The notes under the pieces: generated by a model
Databases searched by the model: none
What the model saw: only the letters and a program-made list of their open reading frames with translations
Told to the model about the DNA's origin: nothing
Assembly: GCA_944324445.1 (NCBI GenBank)
Contig: CALUWL010000013.1
Coordinates: forward strand, 1-34,631
Length of the DNA: 34,631 bases
Direction: 5' to 3'
Source of the DNA: Candidatus Gastranaerophilales bacterium
GTDB lineage: Bacteria; Cyanobacteriota; Vampirovibrionia; Gastranaerophilales; Gastranaerophilaceae
Part shown: positions 22,613-30,276 of the stretch, one piece after another
How the letters are laid out: each line of letters opens with the position of its first letter
Position numbering within the stretch: position 1 is the stretch's first letter
Program-made: the position numbers and the translations under genes

Positions 22613-23551
22613 ATGAAAAACAATACTTTATTGTTTATAAGCACTCATTTGATAAACAAGGCAGTTATAAGTGAATATACAAAGTTATCAAAAGTTTCTA
22701 ATTGCGATTGTTTGCTTGTTATAGATAATACAAAGTTGCAACTACCTATAAATAACGACTGCAGGGTGCAAAAATTAACATTTTACGAAAAAGAAATAGA
22801 TTGTTTTTTGTTTGATGAAGATTTAAATAATAGCCTCAAATTACCCATGCTTGCAGCTCAAGCAAGCCAAGCAACTTTTGGCGATGTAATGTGGTCCAAT
22901 GCGGATTATCGTTTTATATATGTTAAAAAATATTTTCCAAACTATGATTACTATTGGCAATTTGATTACGATATATTTTGCAACGGAAAATCATACGAAA
23001 CCTTTATTAATAAATATCAACACAAAAAAGATGATTTATTAATATGCGGATTTAATAAAATTAACAAAGATACTGATTGGTGCTGGGCAAAAGATATAGA
23101 TTGGATTTACAAAGACACGCAACTGTATGGTTCTTTTTTTCCAATATGCAGATTGAGTAAAAATGCAATAGATTTTCTTTATCAAAAACGAATAGAATAT
23201 GGAAAATTGTACAAAAATTTAAACAACAACAAACAAAAATGGCCGTTATGTGAACTTTTTGTCCCAGTTGAACTTGCTAATAACAATTTTTCTTGTTCAG
23301 CAATAAATGAAAATACCATTCATTTACAAAACTACAATCTTAATGAAGACAGATTATTCGAAAATCCCGATGATAGATTATATCATCCTGTAAAATCTAA
23401 CATTGAAAACTTAAATAATGAAGTCAAATCAGATAAAATAAAATACAATTTTTTTCAAAAACTTTTTTCATTTCGTAACAGATATGAAAATTCAGTAAAA
23501 ATTAAAACTATATATTTATTATTTTTTAAAATTAGTTTTAAATGCAAATAA
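22613..23551 (+). CDS. putative glycosyltransferase-like protein
   Basis: This 312-aa cytosolic protein looks like a GT-A-type sugar transferase, without a clear family match. Supporting features are the N-terminal strand pattern, DYYWQFDYDIF (112-122) with a DxD-type metal motif at 118-120, and a later WPLCELFVPV segment. The C-terminus carries a short basic, hydrophobic tail (LLFFKISFKCK, about 302-312) that resembles the tail of the 31223-32572 protein. The start is ATG at 22613 after GGAAAGG. It stands alone, between the tRNA and a convergent gene, not in the sugar cluster. Function is inferred from weak motifs. Confidence 0.55.
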   Translation: MKNNTLLFISTHLINKAVISEYTKLSKVSNCDCLLVIDNTKLQLPINNDCRVQKLTFYEKEIDCFLFDEDLNNSLKLPMLAAQASQATFGDVMWSNADYRFIYVKKYFPNYDYYWQFDYDIFCNGKSYETFINKYQHKKDDLLICGFNKINKDTDWCWAKDIDWIYKDTQLYGSFFPICRLSKNAIDFLYQKRIEYGKLYKNLNNNKQKWPLCELFVPVELANNNFSCSAINENTIHLQNYNLNEDRLFENPDDRLYHPVKSNIENLNNEVKSDKIKYNFFQKLFSFRNRYENSVKIKTIYLLFFKISFKCK

Positions 23552-23573
23552 AACAAGTTTTCATAAAGAAATT

Positions 23574-24401
23574 TTATTTACACTCATCAATTACCTGACC
23601 AAATATAAGCCTTATCATTCCGCATTTTTTTCTTAAAGTCTTTCTTATTCCGCAAGTAATTGCATTAATATTTTCTGTTATGCCGTCAACATTATTTGTT
23701 GTTGAATTAATGGCAGGTACTAAAACTTGATTAGCGTCTGTTAGCATATTGGTTACATTTTGACTAGATGTTTCTATATTTGAAATAGTATTAGTCAGTG
23801 TTTCTTCATTTATTGAATTATCAATTTTTTCAGTCATATTTTCAATATTTTTAGTTGTATTAACAATATTTTTTCTGCTCGATGACAATGTAGAATTTAT
23901 TGTATTTAGTATATCAGATAAGGTTTGAGCAGCTTCAGAAAGATTTTGGGTTGTTTTAATAAGATTTTCTCTTATTGCTTCAATACTTTCAGGATTTTGA
24001 CCTGCCAAAAATACATCCATATCAGATGTAATATATCCCTCTAAAATATCGTAATTAGAAATTAATTTATTTGAAGGATTTTTGGGATAAATAAATTCTA
24101 AAAAATCTTTTTCTTTGTTATCTTTTTTTTCTTTTTTTAGAAAAACCTTTGTATTAATTGGAAGCATTAATTTGTTTGGGTACAGGATTAATTTAATTAA
24201 TGTATGTTTACCGTCTGAACTATGCTTTTTGCCTGTGGTTTTACCTATTACAATCCCTTTATAGTAAACCGGAATGTTACTGTGCAGAGGTCTTAATTCT
24301 TTAAATTTGGCAAATAAATGCATACAAATAAATTGCCTGAATATAAAATAACCTAAAAGAAAAATTAAAATAGTTGTAAAAATTAATATTATTTTTTTCA
24401 T
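23574..24401 (-). CDS. MCE/MlaD-family membrane-anchored protein
   Basis: MlaD-type proteins bind lipid in the envelope as part of ABC transport systems moving phospholipids between membranes. This 275-aa protein has one N-terminal membrane segment (about 3-21) and then an MCE domain: FKELRPLHSNIPVYYKGIVIGK is the family signature around the first conserved turn. A long polar helical region follows (about 130-250), rich in Asn/Thr/Ser with repeating NTI-N spacing, typical of MCE tails. No permease or ATPase gene is adjacent. ATG 24401 is chosen over the upstream TTG at 24443 because the MKKIILIFTT membrane segment begins there and a -10-like TATTAT (24408-24413) lies six bases upstream. There is no Shine-Dalgarno. 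Confidence 0.75.
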   Translation of the reverse strand: MKKIILIFTTILIFLLGYFIFRQFICMHLFAKFKELRPLHSNIPVYYKGIVIGKTTGKKHSSDGKHTLIKLILYPNKLMLPINTKVFLKKEKKDNKEKDFLEFIYPKNPSNKLISNYDILEGYITSDMDVFLAGQNPESIEAIRENLIKTTQNLSEAAQTLSDILNTINSTLSSSRKNIVNTTKNIENMTEKIDNSINEETLTNTISNIETSSQNVTNMLTDANQVLVPAINSTTNNVDGITENINAITCGIRKTLRKKCGMIRLIFGQVIDECK

Positions 24402-24407
24402 ATTTAA

Positions 24408-24413
24408 ATAATA
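24408..24413 (-). promoter_or_regulatory. possible -10 box of the MCE gene, leaderless arrangement
   Basis: On the minus strand TATTAT is followed by six bases and the ATG at 24401. No convincing -35 is found at the expected distance. Confidence 0.3.
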
Positions 24414-24459
24414 TTTAAGATTATAAAAAATAAAATCAGACAAAAGAGTATTATACTAA

Positions 24460-24488
24460 TTGAAATCATATTTTAAAAATGTTATAAT
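24460..24488 (+). promoter_or_regulatory. promoter of the SprA-related/SGNH pair
   Basis: TTGAAA (24460-24465), 17 bases, TATAAT (24483-24488). The leader is short and contains GGAGGT at 24501-24506 before ATG 24511. The boxes overlap the apparent upstream extension of the reading frame, which argues against an earlier start. Confidence 0.65.
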
Positions 24489-24510
24489 ATGGATGGCTGT
24501 GGAGGTCATA

Positions 24511-24876
24511 ATGTTAGGAAATGTTGGCTCTTATTTAAATTTTAAAAAAAATATTATAGCAAAATCAGAAGCAAAAATTAGACAGCATGAGCAGGCTCAT
24601 AAGTCGGCAGCTGGGCCTCTTGCAGGTGCAATAGTGATTGAGAGAAATTCGGAAGGTATACCAACTGGCGGCCATGTAGAAATTAAAATGCCGGTTTTAA
24701 ATCCTGATAATCCAGAAGAGACAATTGGTCAAGCTAAGACAGTTATAAAATCTGCACTTGCTCCCGCTGATCCTTCAGAACAGGATATTAAAGTGGCAAA
24801 TGAAGCAAAGAAAATTTTATTAACCGCTCAAAGAATTAAATTAAATCCTGAGCATAAATTGGACTACATGGCATAA
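24511..24876 (+). CDS. SprA-related small protein with an HExxH motif
   Basis: This 121-aa protein matches the SprA-related family of putative zinc metalloproteins. HEQAH (26-30) gives a zincin-type motif. GGHVEIKMPVLNPDNPEETIGQAKTV and KSALAPADPSEQD-VANEA are the family's typical downstream segments. The canonical extra ligand is not obvious, so catalytic activity is unproven. ATG at 24511 is strongly supported by GGAGGT and by the promoter upstream. Its stop overlaps the SGNH hydrolase start by one base, so the two are translationally coupled. Unlike many relatives it has no long N-terminal domain. Confidence 0.8.
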   Translation: MLGNVGSYLNFKKNIIAKSEAKIRQHEQAHKSAAGPLAGAIVIERNSEGIPTGGHVEIKMPVLNPDNPEETIGQAKTVIKSALAPADPSEQDIKVANEAKKILLTAQRIKLNPEHKLDYMA

Positions 24877-25484
24877 TGAAAAAAGTTTTATGCTTTGGAG
24901 ATAGTAATGTTTTTGGTTTTAACCCCAAAGATAACTCCAGATACTCAGACAATATCCGCTGGAGCGGACTTTTAAAAAAATATTTTTCAGGTTCAATAGA
25001 AATTATTGAAGCAGGCTGCAATAATAGAGTAACTTTTGATAACGGTTCTATAGATTGCAGCGGCATTGTAAGTTTGCAAAAACTATCAATCAGGGATTTT
25101 TTTGGCGTAATTTTTCTTATCGGAATAAATGATTTACAAAAAATTTATAAACTAAATAAAGACGATATATTTAAAAATTTATGCAATTTAATTGAATTAG
25201 TAAAAGTGCAATCGCCTGAAATTAAAATTTTAATGCTTTCGCCTGCCAAGATTAATAAAAACATATTAAATAGTTATTTTTCAACATTATTTGACGAATC
25301 GTCAATTAAAAAATCTGAAAATATTATTGAAATTTTTAAAAAATGCAAATTAAAATATAATTTTGATTTAATTGATTTAAATGAATACACAACAACCTCA
25401 AACATTGACGGTTTGCATTTTGACATTGAAAATCACCGTAAAATATTTGAGGTTGTTAAAAATCACATTAAAAGCTGGATTTAA
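24876..25484 (+). CDS. SGNH/GDSL-type hydrolase
   Basis: This is a 202-aa esterase or lipase of the SGNH fold. Block I is FGDSN with nucleophile Ser10, the oxyanion Asn85 is in IGIND, and the catalytic pair Asp178/His181 is in DGLHFD. The usual Gly of block II is hard to place (AGCNNRV, 46-52). There is no signal peptide, so the protein is cytosolic or the substrate is internal. Substrate candidates include acetylated sugars or short acyl esters. It overlaps the SprA-related gene by one base (TAATG), so the two probably form one operon. It ends six bases before the convergent ddh gene, without a hairpin. Confidence 0.85.
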   Translation: MKKVLCFGDSNVFGFNPKDNSRYSDNIRWSGLLKKYFSGSIEIIEAGCNNRVTFDNGSIDCSGIVSLQKLSIRDFFGVIFLIGINDLQKIYKLNKDDIFKNLCNLIELVKVQSPEIKILMLSPAKINKNILNSYFSTLFDESSIKKSENIIEIFKKCKLKYNFDLIDLNEYTTTSNIDGLHFDIENHRKIFEVVKNHIKSWI

Positions 25485-25490
25485 ATTATC

Positions 25491-26468
25491 CTATAGCATA
25501 GTTTTTCTAATTTCTTCGTCAGATTTATTTATTAGATACTTAGGAGCAATATCGAATACTGTTTTGCATCCGCAAATACCTTCTTTGTTTAGTTTGAATG
25601 CTGCTCTTGCGTATGAAACCAGAACGCTTGATGTAAATTCAGGATTTGAATCAAGTTTTAGAGCATATTCTATAATATGATTTGTTCCTTCACTTGTTTT
25701 TCCGCTTCTTAAAACAAAACCACCGTGAGGAATTGCAGAATGGTTTTTAATTAGTTCTTCTTCTGATATGAAATGAACCGTTGTGTCATAATCGGCAAAA
25801 TAATTCGGCATAGTTTTAATTTCATGTTCGATTTGAGTTTTGTCTGCGCCGTTTTCAGCCACAACAAAACATTCTCTTGTGTGTTTTTCGCGAGTTGAAA
25901 GTTGAGGATTTTTACCTTCTCTAACTGCTTTTAGCGCACTTTCAACTGGAATTGTATATTGTTTAGCATCTTTCACGCCTTTTATTCTTCTTATTGCATC
26001 GCTATGTCCTTGGCTTACGCCTTTTCCCCAAAAAGTATAGTCTGATCCATCAGGTAAAATTGCGTTAGCGTATAATCTGTTTAGAGAAAATAGTCCAGGA
26101 TCCCAGCCGACTGAAATAATTCCGATTTTTCCAGATTTTTTGGCTGCCTTATCTACGTTTTCAAAATGCTCAGGGATTTTAGCATGTGTATCAAAACTAT
26201 CTATTACGTTAAACATTTCAGCGTATTTTGGGGTTTGAACGGGTAAATCCGTAGCGCTACCCCCGCAAATAATAAGAACATCTATTTTATCCTTGTAATT
26301 TTCAATTTCATTAATTGAAATTACTTGTGCTGTTTTAGTTGCTATTGTTAGTGATTCAGGGTTTCTTCTTGTGAAAACAGAAACAAGTTCCATGTCATCA
26401 TTCTTCAAAATTGCTTTTTCTACGCCTTTTCCAAGGTTTCCGTAACCCAAAATGCCGATTTTAATCAT
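25491..26468 (-). CDS. ddh: meso-diaminopimelate D-dehydrogenase
   Basis: Ddh forms meso-diaminopimelate directly from tetrahydrodipicolinate, ammonia and NADPH, bypassing the succinyl or acetyl steps and DapF. The 325-aa protein has the N-terminal Rossmann motif GILGYGNLGKGVE, SVFTRRNPE in the NADP-binding region, DSFDTHAKIPEH, and the family block SVGWDPGLFSLNRLYANAILPDG. HGGFVLRSG and a C-terminal SSVLVSYARAA are also typical. ATG at 26468 follows AAGGAG at good spacing and gives the family N-terminus MIKIGILG; the in-frame upstream ATG at 26474 is too close to the Shine-Dalgarno. It has its own promoter and lies far from both dap loci. Confidence 0.93.
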   Translation of the reverse strand: MIKIGILGYGNLGKGVEKAILKNDDMELVSVFTRRNPESLTIATKTAQVISINEIENYKDKIDVLIICGGSATDLPVQTPKYAEMFNVIDSFDTHAKIPEHFENVDKAAKKSGKIGIISVGWDPGLFSLNRLYANAILPDGSDYTFWGKGVSQGHSDAIRRIKGVKDAKQYTIPVESALKAVREGKNPQLSTREKHTRECFVVAENGADKTQIEHEIKTMPNYFADYDTTVHFISEEELIKNHSAIPHGGFVLRSGKTSEGTNHIIEYALKLDSNPEFTSSVLVSYARAAFKLNKEGICGCKTVFDIAPKYLINKSDEEIRKTML

Positions 26469-26494
26469 TGTCATGCTCCTTTTTTTTGTTTTAA

Positions 26495-26523
26495 ATATTA
26501 GCATATTTTTTAAAATCCTGCAA
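26495..26523 (-). promoter_or_regulatory. promoter of ddh
   Basis: On the minus strand TTGCAG (26523-26518), 17 bases and TAATAT (26500-26495) with an extended TGC element lie upstream of AAGGAG and the ATG at 26468. Confidence 0.45.
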
Positions 26524-26528
26524 AAAAT

Positions 26529-26556
26529 TTTACAAAAACTTTATTTGAATTATAAT
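26529..26556 (+). promoter_or_regulatory. promoter of the cation exporter gene
   Basis: TTTACA (26529-26534), 16 bases, TATAAT (26551-26556), then CGGAG before the ATG at 26586. It is divergent from the ddh promoter, the two being separated by five bases. Confidence 0.5.
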
Positions 26557-26585
26557 GTTTGTGAATAGAAATCGGAGTATTAAAA

Positions 26586-27248
26586 ATGGAAACAAATAAA
26601 AATAAAATCTTGTTTGTAATAATTCTAACCATTCTTACCATGGTTGGCGAGATATTATTTGGATTTCTAACAAATTCTATGGCATTATTAGCGGACGGTT
26701 TTCACATGGGAACACATGCTTTTGCATTGGGATTAACTTATATTGCGTATTATTTTTGTCAAAAATATTTAAATAGTGATAAATTTAAATGTGGTACAGA
26801 TAAAATAAAGGATTTAGCAGGCTATACAAGTTCTTTATTTTTGGGAATAAGCGGAATTTTGATAATTTATGAATCAGTTGAAAGACTTTTTCATCCTTTA
26901 GAAATAAGTTTTATGCAGGCTATGATTGTTGTTGTCATCGGACTTGTTATAAATTTAATAAGTATAATCATTATGGATTTTGATCATTTTCATAATCACA
27001 TACACAACCATCTTCATGAACACAAAAAAACTGACAATAATTTTAAATCGGCTTATCTGCATATCTTAGCAGACTTGCTTACTTCAGTGTGTGCTTTTTT
27101 TGCACTTCTTTTTGCAAAATTCTTTGGATGGGTGCTTTTGGATCCTGTTATAGGAATTTTAGGCGGTATTATTATCATTAAATGGGCTATCGGATTAATT
27201 AAATCTACAACAATAAGTTTGTTGGATATTAATGTTGAAAATAAGTAA
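26586..27248 (+). CDS. cation diffusion facilitator exporter, DmeF-like, without C-terminal domain
   Basis: This is a 220-aa inner-membrane metal/proton antiporter of the CDF family. About six membrane helices are evident. The transport-site residues are Asp37, His40 and His44 in LADGFHMGTH and His159/Asp163 in HILAD. The first motif resembles the DmeF (cobalt/nickel) subgroup more than zinc-type ZitB. A His-rich cytoplasmic loop (DHFHNHIHNHLHEH, 133-146) could bind metal. The protein ends soon after the sixth helix (SLLDINVENK), so the cytoplasmic dimerisation domain of typical 300-aa members is missing; the stop is clean with no sign of a frameshift. The metal is not certain. Confidence 0.88.
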   Translation: METNKNKILFVIILTILTMVGEILFGFLTNSMALLADGFHMGTHAFALGLTYIAYYFCQKYLNSDKFKCGTDKIKDLAGYTSSLFLGISGILIIYESVERLFHPLEISFMQAMIVVVIGLVINLISIIIMDFDHFHNHIHNHLHEHKKTDNNFKSAYLHILADLLTSVCAFFALLFAKFFGWVLLDPVIGILGGIIIIKWAIGLIKSTTISLLDINVENK

Positions 27249-27252
27249 TTTT

Positions 27253-28845
27253 TTAAATATTTTGCATTGTAGTTATATTATCGAAATATAAAGATTTAGT
27301 TATTGAAGTAATATGAATAATATTTGAAATTTTTTCGAGCTCCTTTTTTATTATTTTGTTGCATGTATCAAATTCTTCCGGGCTAGAATTTAATATATAT
27401 TGATTTTGAGTATAGTTTTCTGATAAATTTCTTACAAAGCCATCTAAACCAGCTATTGTAACTTTTTTTACACCGACTGATATTAATACTTTTAAAAATA
27501 TTAAAGCCGTATTGTCATACAATGGAGAATTATTAATATATTTTGCATAACAAATTTTTAAAGAGTTGTTAGGTTCTTTTTCGACAATATTGGATGTTAT
27601 TATGGATTTAACTTTAAAATCAAATTGCAAGTACCGTTTAGCATTAGAAATAAAGACTACGTCAACCGGAAATTTATTCTGATTTATGTTTAAAGAAAAT
27701 ATAAACGGATTATTATTTTTGATATATTCATCAATTTTAGTTTTTTCTTTTTCTATACTTTTTCCAGGTGCAAGTATTAAAATTTCCCTATTTATGATGC
27801 TATCTTTTATGAATTTTATTGTTGCAGTATCATCTACAAAATTGCTTTGATATTCTAAATATAATTCTCTTATCAAATCTTTATTGAAGGTTGCTTTATT
27901 TTCCTGAGGTATGCTTTTTAAAATAGAATCTGTTGCTTCTACGGTAATTGTTTGTTTGTCAACTAGATAGGCAGCATAATTAGGGTGGCAAGAATTTATC
28001 GCAGCAAGATAATATGGAACAGAATATCCCCAAGGCGTAACTGCAAAAATTTTTGCAACATATTCATCTATAATTTTTAATATATTCAATAAATTATAAT
28101 TTTTGCCATAAATAGCATTTAGATGATTTGCCATAAGTTCAGTCGGAAGATTTCCAGCCCCCCGACCCATTCCAAAGACACATGTATCAATAATCAATTG
28201 TCTTTGCATATTTTCCTTTATTATCGATTGAGCATTAGAAAAAGAAAGCTGCAGATTATTATGAGAATGAAAACAAAGCACAATACCTTTATCTAAGAAG
28301 TTGTCAATGGTTCTTGTGTATTCTAATAGTTTTTTTTCATTTAATACCCCCATAGAATCCACAATAGAAAAACCGAATGGTTTTATTTTGTTTATTTCAT
28401 CAACCAAGCTAACAATTTCTTTAAGGCTATATTGATCTATAAAAGTAGGATTGATAAAAACTTTATACCCTTTTTTTATAAGCTCTCTTGCATATTTTAG
28501 AGCACCCTCTTTTTGCGGTTTTTTATATATAAGCCTGATAATTGAAAGCAGATTACTATTATAATCTGGAACTTTTTCTATAGGGAACTTCCCGTATGTA
28601 ATCATAGCAACTGCGCGATTTTTATCTGCATTTTCAGGTAGATAATCGTTAATTCTTTCAATTGAATTAAAAATACTTTTATTGTTATTTGTATTGCATT
28701 CTTCTAAAAATCCGCACTCAATATAATCAACGCCGGATAAATATAATTCATTTAGAATAAATTTAATTCCGTTTTCAGTGAAATTCCAATCGTTAATATA
28801 CCCGCCATCTCTTAGGGTGCAATCTAAAATACTGATTTTATTCAT
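27253..28845 (-). CDS. HMGL-like aldolase fused to a second Rossmann-like domain
   Basis: This is a 530-aa two-domain protein. Residues 1-290 are a TIM-barrel aldolase of the HMGL/4-hydroxy-2-oxovalerate aldolase type: DCTLRDGGY (8-16; Asp8, Arg12 and Asp13 expected in catalysis and metal binding), HSHNN with ligands His193 and His195, and GMGRGAGN (225-232). Residues about 352-530 form a separate domain with LILAPGKSI (356-364), DVVFISN and VTIAGLDGF, resembling the MptE-like/DUF115 region found in flagellin-modifying Maf proteins; it could be a transferase. ATG 28845 overlaps the CMP-sugar synthetase by eight bases and gives the family N-terminus. Last gene of the sugar operon. It may build the carbon skeleton of the CMP-activated sugar; that is inference. 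Confidence 0.75.
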   Translation of the reverse strand: MNKISILDCTLRDGGYINDWNFTENGIKFILNELYLSGVDYIECGFLEECNTNNNKSIFNSIERINDYLPENADKNRAVAMITYGKFPIEKVPDYNSNLLSIIRLIYKKPQKEGALKYARELIKKGYKVFINPTFIDQYSLKEIVSLVDEINKIKPFGFSIVDSMGVLNEKKLLEYTRTIDNFLDKGIVLCFHSHNNLQLSFSNAQSIIKENMQRQLIIDTCVFGMGRGAGNLPTELMANHLNAIYGKNYNLLNILKIIDEYVAKIFAVTPWGYSVPYYLAAINSCHPNYAAYLVDKQTITVEATDSILKSIPQENKATFNKDLIRELYLEYQSNFVDDTATIKFIKDSIINREILILAPGKSIEKEKTKIDEYIKNNNPFIFSLNINQNKFPVDVVFISNAKRYLQFDFKVKSIITSNIVEKEPNNSLKICYAKYINNSPLYDNTALIFLKVLISVGVKKVTIAGLDGFVRNLSENYTQNQYILNSSPEEFDTCNKIIKKELEKISNIIHITSITKSLYFDNITTMQNI

Positions 28846-29509
28846 TTGTTTTTCCAAGTACATACTTTTTATACATAAATTCTGCAAATTCAAAATCAAT
28901 TTCATAATCTATATCAGTTGCTTCTATATCTGAAATTGGATAAATATACGGTTTATCAGAAACAACATTTGCGGATTTAATCATTTGTTCTCTGGATAAA
29001 ATATTAACCGCAAAATTTAGACCTAAAATATTAGGCAAATCTTGGCTGCGAGGCATTTTTGCAACTTCGTAGTTAATTGGTTTGTTATCAAGCCACATAA
29101 ATTCTTTTATATTGTGCGCAGAATTAATTGAATGATATTCATCTTTTATTTCGAAAAAATTATCTATCATTTTTACAATAGTTTCATCCTTTATTAAAGG
29201 ATTGGTAACTGTGCAATGTATTATATAGTCGCTATCGCAATTTTCAGCTTGATTTTTATATACTTCATTAATAGAAACTGAATTAGACGCAAAATAATCA
29301 TCTCTTTTTACAACGGTAGCACCTAAGTTTTTTGCAATTTCCAACATCTCGTCAGAATTAGAATTAACAATTACATCGTCAATTTCTTTAATTCTTTTAA
29401 GTTGTTTGATTTTAATTGCAAGAAGTGAATCTCCCGCAAACGGTCTGATGTTTTTGTTTTTTACTCTTGTAGAACCTGAACGCACAGGTATAATTGCTTT
29501 TAGTGTCAT
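28838..29509 (-). CDS. CMP-sugar synthetase, acylneuraminate cytidylyltransferase family
   Basis: This 223-aa enzyme transfers CMP from CTP to a 2-keto sugar acid such as sialic, pseudaminic, legionaminic or Kdo-like acids. The CTP-binding signature IPVRSGSTRVKNKN (7-20) is intact, followed by the expected TNPL (about 97-103 region), RSQD, and late acidic residues DIEATDIDYEIDFEFAE for metal and sugar binding. The family fixes the chemistry but not the sugar. The start is ATG at 29509 after GAGGT. The HAD phosphatase gene ends seven bases upstream and the aldolase overlaps downstream, so the three are one unit. Confidence 0.9.
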   Translation of the reverse strand: MTLKAIIPVRSGSTRVKNKNIRPFAGDSLLAIKIKQLKRIKEIDDVIVNSNSDEMLEIAKNLGATVVKRDDYFASNSVSINEVYKNQAENCDSDYIIHCTVTNPLIKDETIVKMIDNFFEIKDEYHSINSAHNIKEFMWLDNKPINYEVAKMPRSQDLPNILGLNFAVNILSREQMIKSANVVSDKPYIYPISDIEATDIDYEIDFEFAEFMYKKYVLGKTNE

Positions 29510-29516
29510 ATTTACC

Positions 29517-30272
29517 TCAAATACATTTTATTTCACTTAAATTATTTATTGAATATTTGGAATACTTTTGTAATTCTTTAATAGAAATCTGACCTGTTGC
29601 AACAAGCAATGCTGCTTTAACAGAAGCATTTTGCGCCATTTCATAGTCCATTTTAGCGTCACCTATGCATATTACTTCATCTTTATTTAAATTATTTTGT
29701 TTTAATGCTTCAATCAGTGGCATGCCTGTTTTTTTAGGTGCGCTAAAATCGTTTTTTCCGTATATTTTATTAAAATACTTATCCAAATTAAACTTTTTTA
29801 AACAAGTAATTGCGTTTTCTTTCGTATCTGAAGTTATTAAAATTTGGTTAATATCATTTTTAAAAAATAATTTTATAGTATCTTCAACATAAGGTAAAAT
29901 CTGTACATAATCTATTGCTTCATCTTTAAATTCTTCATGTACATCATTAAATATTTGATTATTGGTTGTTTTACCTGAATCAATACCCATACCTAACAAG
30001 CCCTCGTGCAAGATTTCTAGAACTTCATCTCTGGATAAAAGTGCAATCGGGCCTTTTTCCATTAATTTTTGCGTTTTTAAATCAAAACCCATTAAAGCAC
30101 ATATTTTGTCTAAGTAATCTTTATTTACATTGTATGTATCGATTATTTTTTTGCTTCGGCGCTTTATTATCTCCCCCCAATAGCAATTTGAATCAATTAT
30201 TGTACCATCTTTATCCCATACAATTGTTTTTATATTTTTGATGATATTGCCGTCATTTAAAAGTATATCCAT
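29517..30272 (-). CDS. HAD-superfamily phosphatase
   Basis: This is a 251-aa cytosolic phosphatase of the HAD fold. Motif I is DKDGT (Asp20 nucleophile, Asp22), motif II TSD in LITSD, motif III the Lys of PKKTG, and motif IV GDAKMDYEMA. A helical cap lies between motifs I and II (about 30-125), typical of the phosphoglycolate phosphatase-like C1 group. Neighbours suggest that it dephosphorylates a sugar-acid phosphate before CMP activation, in the role of KdsC or Neu9P phosphatase, but that is inference. The start is ATG at 30272 with AGGAT upstream; the LdpA-like gene ends four bases before it. Confidence 0.87.
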   Translation of the reverse strand: MDILLNDGNIIKNIKTIVWDKDGTIIDSNCYWGEIIKRRSKKIIDTYNVNKDYLDKICALMGFDLKTQKLMEKGPIALLSRDEVLEILHEGLLGMGIDSGKTTNNQIFNDVHEEFKDEAIDYVQILPYVEDTIKLFFKNDINQILITSDTKENAITCLKKFNLDKYFNKIYGKNDFSAPKKTGMPLIEALKQNNLNKDEVICIGDAKMDYEMAQNASVKAALLVATGQISIKELQKYSKYSINNLSEIKCI

Positions 30273-30276
30273 TATC

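Noticed and set aside
24460-24510. Longer start (TTG at 24460) for the SprA-related protein.
   Set aside because: It overlaps a TTGAAA-17-TATAAT promoter, and GGAGGT fixes the start at 24511.
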